Shown in pieces: positions 57,873-64,000 of a stretch of DNA of 64,000 nt. The position numbers were made by a program, and so were the translations under genes. Source of the stretch: Desulfobulbaceae bacterium. GTDB lineage: Bacteria; Desulfobacterota; Desulfobulbia; Desulfobulbales; Desulfobulbaceae. The notes under the pieces were generated by a model. The model saw only the letters and a program-made list of their open reading frames with translations, had not been told where the DNA came from and did not search any database. The stretch is taken from positions 1-64,000 of the forward strand of contig JAFLKR010000044.1 of NCBI GenBank assembly GCA_019163135.1, in the 5' to 3' direction. Position 1 is the stretch's first letter. Each line of letters begins with the position of its first letter.

Positions 57873-59126
57873 CTACCGTCCAATCTGAATTGCTTTAAGG
57901 GCAGCTGCCGTGGAGGATTGTCCACTGGAATAAACATCAACGGCTGATTTTGCGCAACCAGCAGAAATCATACCCCTTTCAGGATCGGATACTATAAATC
58001 CGTTTCCATCCATATTGACGCCTAATGCCTTGCCCTGTGCACCAAGGGCGGGCTCCATGCCGGTAGCGAGGATACAGAGATCAACTTTCTGGTGGATCTT
58101 GGTTCCAGTTACAGCATTTTCAGCAATCACAGTAACCCCACCATCACGCTCGGCGACTATGTCGGCAACCTTACCTTTGATAAAGGTAGAGTTGGGATCT
58201 GCCATGAATTTCTCACGGAAATGCTCATATTTACCCGGTGTGCGAAGATCGATGTAAAAGACGTAAATCTTGGCCTCGGGATATTGATCGCGGATATAAG
58301 AAATGTGTTTAAAGGTCGCCATGCAGCAGATGTAGGAACAATGTTCCAAATGATTTTCATCTCTGGAACCTGCGCATTGGACAAAGGCAAAGGAAGCGGG
58401 TTCCTTGTTATCACCGGGACGAACAATTTTACCTTTGGTCGGACCGTTATCAGCAGCCAAACGCTCCATCATCATATTAGTGATAATGGCTTGTGACGAG
58501 TTGTAATTCAGGTTAGTGATTTTATTAGCATCGTAGGGATTCCAACCTGTCGACCAGATGATGGAACTCACCTTGAGGGTAAAAGTCTGCGGTTGCATAT
58601 CCAAATCAACCGCATTGTATTTACAAGCGGCCTTGACGGCATCAAGAGTTGCGGGGGAGCAAGCGTTTTTTTCTAACACAAAACGGCGGGGGAAGGCCAT
58701 CTCATGGGGTAAATACGCAGCCTTGATCTTTTTCATGCCCAAATTGAAGGCGTCATCGATCTCGTCGGTGCAGACTTGGCCGCAATCACCGCAGGCGGTA
58801 CAGTTGGAATTAATATATCGAGGCATTGTTTCAAGCTGAACCTCGAAATTTCCGGGACCGCCAGTAATAGATTTGACAGTCGTCAGGGTATAGGTTCTGA
58901 TCTTACGATTGTCTTTGATACGTTTGAAATTGATTTCAAGTCCACATGTCGGGGGACAAAGTTTGGGGAAATACTGATTGAGTTGGGCCACTCGGCCACC
59001 GAAATAAGCATTTTTCTCAACGAGAAAAACATCAATGCCAACTTCAGCAGCTTCGAGCGCAGCGGTAATACCACTAATACCGCCACCCACAACCAGTACC
59101 GCACCATTGCCTGCAGTGTCACTCAT
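57873..59126 (-). CDS. qmoA: QmoA (HdrA-like flavoprotein subunit)
   Basis: 417 aa. 'AVLVVGGGISGITAALEAAEVGIDVFLVEKNAYFGGRVAQLNQYFPKLCPPTCGLEINFKRI'. Confidence 0.95.
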   Translation of the reverse strand: MSDTAGNGAVLVVGGGISGITAALEAAEVGIDVFLVEKNAYFGGRVAQLNQYFPKLCPPTCGLEINFKRIKDNRKIRTYTLTTVKSITGGPGNFEVQLETMPRYINSNCTACGDCGQVCTDEIDDAFNLGMKKIKAAYLPHEMAFPRRFVLEKNACSPATLDAVKAACKYNAVDLDMQPQTFTLKVSSIIWSTGWNPYDANKITNLNYNSSQAIITNMMMERLAADNGPTKGKIVRPGDNKEPASFAFVQCAGSRDENHLEHCSYICCMATFKHISYIRDQYPEAKIYVFYIDLRTPGKYEHFREKFMADPNSTFIKGKVADIVAERDGGVTVIAENAVTGTKIHQKVDLCILATGMEPALGAQGKALGVNMDGNGFIVSDPERGMISAGCAKSAVDVYSSGQSSTAAALKAIQIGR

Positions 59127-59242
59127 GCCAAACCTCCATAACTGCTGGTATTGATGAAAGGTGATTTCTGGTTCAATTGATCCGAAACAAAAAGTGTTAC
59201 TTGATCTTTCGCATCAACTCAAACAAAAAACTTAGCCCTATA

Positions 59243-59284
59243 CAAAAAATCTCCAGACCCCTCAAGGGAGTCTGGAGATTTTAT
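59243..59284 (-). terminator. hairpin terminator/attenuator between aprA and qmoA
   Basis: AAAATCTCCAGACCCCTCAAGGGAGTCTGGAGATTTT: long stem followed by a short U run (UUUUGUA) on the minus strand. Confidence 0.7.
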
Positions 59285-59310
59285 TTCAGGCAATCAGTGT
59301 CGCTTCGAGA

Positions 59311-61326
59311 TCAGATCCAAGGAGTGGTCTCGATAATATTCACACAATTGACTTTTTCGCACTTCCACTCTTGGGTCTTAGGATCAAAGGTGGAGTTAAC
59401 GAAGACCTTCCAGTTCTCGTCATCGACGGTCGGATAATCTGACCGGTAATAGAATCCAGGATAACGGGATTCTTTCCGGAACTCGATGTGGCGGATGTGG
59501 GTCTCTACACACCAAATGCGGTGGTAGTTTTCCCAAGCGCGCATCAGCTCATGCAGGTCGCCAGCAGCCATCTTGGCAGCATCTTCACGCATTACGGCGA
59601 GAAGATCAAGGCAGATGTTCAGCAATTTGCCGGAGGTCATGTAGTAGGTAGCCACACCACCGCCATATTCGTCGGTGGCTTTCATCAGGCGCATCATCAA
59701 TCCAGCAGGTTTAACATAGTTAGGATTGACATCAGATGCGGTGGAAGCATCTTTGAACTCATGATACAGCCGAACCGGTGCATAGATTTCAGCGGCTAAT
59801 TCCTTGGCAGTCTGAGCGATTTCAGGTTTGAAATCAGCGTTGTCACGGCAATACTTAACCATCTGCTTGGCACAAATACGACCCTCGGCATGAGAACCGG
59901 AGGAGAACTTATGCCCGGAGGCGCCAACGCCATCACCTGCGGTGAACAGGCCGTTAACGGTGGTCATACGGTTGTAGCCCCATTTGTACTGATGCGAACG
60001 AGGACCGTCGATAGATGGCACCCAGCTCTCTTCAGGACCGGAAACCCAGATACCGCAACAACCGGAATGAGAACCCAGCATGTAGGGTTCGGTCGGCATA
60101 ATTTCGGATCCGACTTTCTCAGGCTCGGTGTTGGTGCCTGCCCAAAGGCCGGCTTGACCAACGGACATATCCAGGAAGTCTTCCCATGCCTCGGACTCAA
60201 GATGTTTCCAGAATTTTTTAACTTCCTTCTCATCTTTACCGGCTGCGCGCATGTCATCCAAGAAGGCGTTGAGGGCAACATCGGTGGCCATGTAGATCGG
60301 ACCACGTCCAGCTTTCAACTCATTAATCATCAGGTGGTTACGCAGACAGGTCGGCGTAACGGCTGATGCACCATACGGCATGAACTTGGCAAGCTCATCT
60401 TTAACATCCGGGCTATTGGCATAGAACTCGCCAAGTCCGTTCTGTACTTTGGCCTTGAACAGCAGGAACCATGCACCTACCGGACCATAACCATCTTTGA
60501 AACGAGCCGGGGTGAACCGGTTTTCCATCATGGTCAGGGTAGCGCCAACCTGGGCACACATGGTGTAGGTGGACCCTGCGTTCCATACAGGATACCATGC
60601 ACGGCCTTTTCCTTCACCGGTGGACCGAGGACGGAAAATGTTAACTGCGCCACCGCATGCAACCATTGCGGATTTACAGGTGTAAACATGTACTTTATTT
60701 TCACGGGTAGAGAAACCAACCGCACCAGCGATGGTGTTCTCCTTGTTCTTATCGAGCAGCATTTTAACGATGAAAACACGCTCGTGGATATTCGCTTCGC
60801 CCAATGCTTTTTTAGCAGGCTCAGCAACGATGCATTTATAAGACTCACCGTTGATCATGATCTGCCATTTACCAGTCCGAACGGGTGCGCCACCTTCGCG
60901 AAGGGTTTTAGCAGGCTTGGCGCCGTCAAGGGTACTACCGTCTTCAGCCTTCTTCCAAATGGGCAGACCCCACTCTTCAAACAACTTAACGGACTCATCT
61001 ACGTGACGACCAAGATCATAGATAAGATCTTCACGAACAACGCCCATCAGGTCGTTACGAACCATCTTGACATAATTCTCGATGGGATTCTCGCCGATAT
61101 AGGTATTGATAGCGGAAAGGCCCTGAGCAACGGCACCGGAGCGCTCCAAGGATGCCTTGTCCACAAGAATAATCTTCATGTCGGCAGGAGCCCATTTGGT
61201 GATCTCGAAAGCTGTACCGCAAGCTGCCATACCACCGCCAACGATCAGCACGTCACAGCTGTGCTCAACGATCTCCGGATCGACAACGGCGTTTAGCTCG
61301 CCTTTCGGCTTATTTGGTAATGCCAT
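59311..61326 (-). CDS. aprA: adenylylsulfate reductase subunit alpha
   Basis: 671 aa. 'CDVLIVGGGMAACGTAFEITKWAP', 'MIMINGESYKCIVAEPAKKALGE'-type region, 'SGCCGIWVSGPEESWVPSIDGPRSHQYKWGYNRMTTVNGLFTAGDGVGASGHKFSSGSHAEGRI'. Confidence 0.97.
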   Translation of the reverse strand: MALPNKPKGELNAVVDPEIVEHSCDVLIVGGGMAACGTAFEITKWAPADMKIILVDKASLERSGAVAQGLSAINTYIGENPIENYVKMVRNDLMGVVREDLIYDLGRHVDESVKLFEEWGLPIWKKAEDGSTLDGAKPAKTLREGGAPVRTGKWQIMINGESYKCIVAEPAKKALGEANIHERVFIVKMLLDKNKENTIAGAVGFSTRENKVHVYTCKSAMVACGGAVNIFRPRSTGEGKGRAWYPVWNAGSTYTMCAQVGATLTMMENRFTPARFKDGYGPVGAWFLLFKAKVQNGLGEFYANSPDVKDELAKFMPYGASAVTPTCLRNHLMINELKAGRGPIYMATDVALNAFLDDMRAAGKDEKEVKKFWKHLESEAWEDFLDMSVGQAGLWAGTNTEPEKVGSEIMPTEPYMLGSHSGCCGIWVSGPEESWVPSIDGPRSHQYKWGYNRMTTVNGLFTAGDGVGASGHKFSSGSHAEGRICAKQMVKYCRDNADFKPEIAQTAKELAAEIYAPVRLYHEFKDASTASDVNPNYVKPAGLMMRLMKATDEYGGGVATYYMTSGKLLNICLDLLAVMREDAAKMAAGDLHELMRAWENYHRIWCVETHIRHIEFRKESRYPGFYYRSDYPTVDDENWKVFVNSTFDPKTQEWKCEKVNCVNIIETTPWI

Positions 61327-61392
61327 ATTTCTATCTCCTAAGTAGTTATTTTAGAATAGAACTATTTGTTATTCCCTGCTAACCAAAAGCTA

Positions 61393-61818
61393 TTATGCCA
61401 ATTTGGTAGGTTGCGGCAGGTTGCTCTCAAGCAGCAAACACTCGTCATCCAGACTTCCACCTTTCTGGCCGGGATACTCATTGGCAGCGCCTTCAGCAGT
61501 TGTCCGAATCGGGAACTTGAAGCGCTTGATGTTGCCATTGCGGAACTTGACAGTCCACATGATGGAATCAGAAGAACGCATCGGATGCACCTGACCTCCA
61601 AGCGGAACAAAGTCATCATAACCACGTACAAAAATCGCACCTTGCGGGCAAATCTTAACACAGGAGTAACACTCCCAGCATGCATCCGGCTCCTGATTGT
61701 ACGCCTTCATAGCCTCAACATTGAGGACCATCAGGTCGTTAGGGCAGATGTACATGCAGGCGGTCTTGTCTCCGCCCTTGCAACCATCACATTTTGAAGG
61801 ATCTACGTAACTTGGCAT
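61393..61818 (-). CDS. aprB: adenylylsulfate reductase subunit beta
   Basis: 141 aa. 'MPSYVDPSKCDGCKGGDKTACMYICPNDLMVLN', 'CWECYSCVKICPQGAIFVRGYDDFVPLGG'. Confidence 0.97.
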   Translation of the reverse strand: MPSYVDPSKCDGCKGGDKTACMYICPNDLMVLNVEAMKAYNQEPDACWECYSCVKICPQGAIFVRGYDDFVPLGGQVHPMRSSDSIMWTVKFRNGNIKRFKFPIRTTAEGAANEYPGQKGGSLDDECLLLESNLPQPTKLA

Positions 61819-62032
61819 TAAACTACCTCCTCACTTGGATTTTCCTTTATGGCACCCGAACTGGGTAACCAATAACCTCTAGTTTCTTAAATCAAGAAAA
61901 ACAAACACTCATGCCTTGCAGCCATCCGTTTTCCACCTCGACCTTCTCTGCAAGCTGTTCACTTTACAGGTTTTTTCAAACCGGCCAGCTTCGAACAAAA
62001 AATGAACAGCCACTCATTTCTGGTCGTCAATT

Positions 62033-62061
62033 CTTTTAATTTGTTACCCCTTCGATGTCAA
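62033..62061 (-). promoter_or_regulatory. possible promoter of aprBA
   Basis: Minus strand TTGACA (62056-62061), ~17-nt spacer, weak -10 TAAAAG. Confidence 0.3.
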
Positions 62062-62234
62062 GGAAAATCGACAAAACAAGACTGAACAACAAAACTTAAT
62101 AAAAGCATCAAGAATATGGATATATGCCGGCAACCCGCTAAGAGAACAGCAAGCACCTGCGTCTTCATGATTAAAGAAAACCCCACGGCGGCGGTCGCTG
62201 CCGCTGTTTTGGCCATCGCGGAACGTTCCTCCGA

Positions 62235-64000
62235 TCAGTCCCCGTCGCTGTATGCGGAGCGGGCCAGGACCTCCCGCGGTCTCGATCCGTCGGCCGGACC
62301 GATGATCCCCTCCTTCTCCATAATTTCAATCATCCGTGCTGCTCGATTGTAACCGACCCGGAGACGACGTTGAACCATGGAGATGGATGCCTGCCCGGTT
62401 TCCGTCACCACCGCCACGGCCTCATCATATTTCTCGTCATATTCTTCGCTGCTGGCCTCAAGGTTTTCGGTTTCTTCTTCTATGATCTGCAGCACGGTCG
62501 CATCGTATTCAGCAGTTCCCTGCTGCTTAAGAAAGCTGACCAGACGCTCGGTTTCCTGCTCGGAGATGAAAGCCCCGTGAATTCTTTGCAATTTGGCCGC
62601 ACCCGGAGGCAGAAATAACATGTCGCCCATGCCAAGCAGGTGTTCGGCGCCGGACCCGTCCAAGATTGTTCTCGAATCAACCTTCGAAGAAACTTTGAAA
62701 GAGATTCGGGTGGGAAAATTAGCTTTGATCAATCCTGTCAATACATCGACCGAAGGCCTCTGGGTCGCTAGGATAATATGCATTCCCGCCGCCCTTGCCA
62801 TTTGCGCCAACCGGGCGATGGAGGTTTCGACATCCTTGGACGCCACCATCATCAGGTCGGCGAGTTCATCGACAATAATGACAATATAAGGCAACTTTTC
62901 CTCAGAAATCTCGTTGAACGAAGCAAAAGATTTCACCCGTTTTTGTTCAAGCAACCGATAGCGACGCTCCATTTCCCGCACCGCCCACAGGAGCGCTCTT
63001 GAAGCCATTTTAGCTTCAACTACCACGGGATGGAGAAGGTGAGGAATGTCATCGTACATGGAAAGCTCAATCCGTTTGGGATCAATCATCAACAACCGGA
63101 CATCATCGGGGGTCGCCTTAAAGAGAATGGAGGCAATAAAGGCGTTGATGGCAACCGACTTGCCCGCCCCGGTGGCCCCGGCGATAAGCAGATGCGGCAT
63201 CCGTGCTAAACTGGCCACAATCGGTCTGCCAATGACATCAAACCCCAGTGCTATGGTGAGCATGGAGGAGGCGTCCTGATACTCGGCGGTCACCAATATA
63301 TCTTTGAGAAAAACCTTTTTTCGCACAGGATTGGGTATTTCGATGCCGATGGCCGCTTTCCCGGGAATGGACCCGACTATTCGCACTCGATCAACCTTGA
63401 GGACCATGGCCAGGTCATCGGCAAGCGTCACGATTTTGTTGATTTTAACCCCGGGAGCTGGAGAAAATTCATAGGTGGTGACCACCGGCCCCGGCGAGAT
63501 TCCGGCCACGTTTCCCTGCACGCCAAAATCCTGAAGCTTTGCCAGGAGGACAGCGCTCACCTCGTAGTAGTGCTCGCGACTGACTTCGACATCTCCCTCA
63601 TCATTGGGGTCCAGCAAAGAAAGCGGCGGCAGTTGATAGGCCCCGCGTCTGGAAGATTTTAAGGAAGCCTCTTGCTTATTCGTACTTTCAAGCGATATAG
63701 CCCGTTTCAACGGTTCATGGACAGCGGGAATCGGGAAGGTTTCCTCAGGCGGACTTTTATGCGGTTCAGCCTTTTGATTTCGCTGCCTGGCTGACATTTT
63801 CTCTTTTTTTTGCAGAAGAGCCGCATGGATGTGCGATTCCGAAGGGGCCTGCGTCCGTGGGTCACTCCGCCACAGCCATTTGGCGACACCAAACGGGGAA
63901 AAACGAACTGCGGACATCAGTGAAAAAATCAAGAGAAGGAGCAAAACAAGGACCGAGCCGACAGTTCCGATGACACTGCTCAAGAGACTCCAGACCAGAT
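62235..64000 (-). CDS. ftsK: DNA translocase FtsK/SpoIIIE (5' end outside window)
   Basis: 'MPHLLIAGATGAGKSVAINAFIASILFKATPDDVRLLMIDPKRIELSMYDDIPHLLHPVV', C-terminal gamma winged helix 'TGQASISMVQRRLRVGYNRAARMIEIMEKEGIIGPADGSRPREVL'. Frame stays open upstream of the listed TTG to base 64000. Confidence 0.96.
   Translation of the reverse strand, partial: LVWSLLSSVIGTVGSVLVLLLLLIFSLMSAVRFSPFGVAKWLWRSDPRTQAPSESHIHAALLQKKEKMSARQRNQKAEPHKSPPEETFPIPAVHEPLKRAISLESTNKQEASLKSSRRGAYQLPPLSLLDPNDEGDVEVSREHYYEVSAVLLAKLQDFGVQGNVAGISPGPVVTTYEFSPAPGVKINKIVTLADDLAMVLKVDRVRIVGSIPGKAAIGIEIPNPVRKKVFLKDILVTAEYQDASSMLTIALGFDVIGRPIVASLARMPHLLIAGATGAGKSVAINAFIASILFKATPDDVRLLMIDPKRIELSMYDDIPHLLHPVVVEAKMASRALLWAVREMERRYRLLEQKRVKSFASFNEISEEKLPYIVIIVDELADLMMVASKDVETSIARLAQMARAAGMHIILATQRPSVDVLTGLIKANFPTRISFKVSSKVDSRTILDGSGAEHLLGMGDMLFLPPGAAKLQRIHGAFISEQETERLVSFLKQQGTAEYDATVLQIIEEETENLEASSEEYDEKYDEAVAVVTETGQASISMVQRRLRVGYNRAARMIEIMEKEGIIGPADGSRPREVLARSAYSDGD

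Overview
The window is almost entirely core bacterial chromosome, most likely from a sulfate-reducing or sulfur-disproportionating Desulfobacterota (Desulfobulbales-like) organism. That placement is inferred from aprBA-qmoABC plus gene content; no database search was run. From about 5.6 kb to the right edge every confident gene lies on the minus strand. In transcription order (right to left) it contains: ftsK (cut by the window edge); aprB-aprA; qmoA-qmoB-qmoC; tRNA-Thr(TGT)-Tyr-Gly-Thr(GGT)-tuf-rpmG-tRNA-Trp-secE-nusG-rplKAJL-rpoBC-rpsLG-fusA-tuf; the S10/spc/alpha ribosomal clusters through rplQ; a YkgJ-type cysteine-cluster protein; rpsB-tsf-pyrH-frr-uppS-cdsA-dxr-rseP-tsaB-ispG-proS-RSH; a zinc-ribbon + Smr protein; and rph. 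The left end carries plus-strand genes: a DUF11-like surface protein fragment, a small collar-like ORF, rlmKL, a NUDIX hydrolase and an EAL-HDOD protein. I found no CRISPR array, prophage, transposase or clearly novel system. The observations most worth a second look are an RSH protein whose HD hydrolase motifs are degenerate, two tuf copies whose identity appears to stop at the start and stop codons, a REP-like palindromic repeat, the Zn-ribbon/Smr protein, intergenic hairpins (qmoB-qmoC, rpsB-tsf, rplL-rpoB), and a 10-nt poly-C tract next to the rplV ribosome-binding site.
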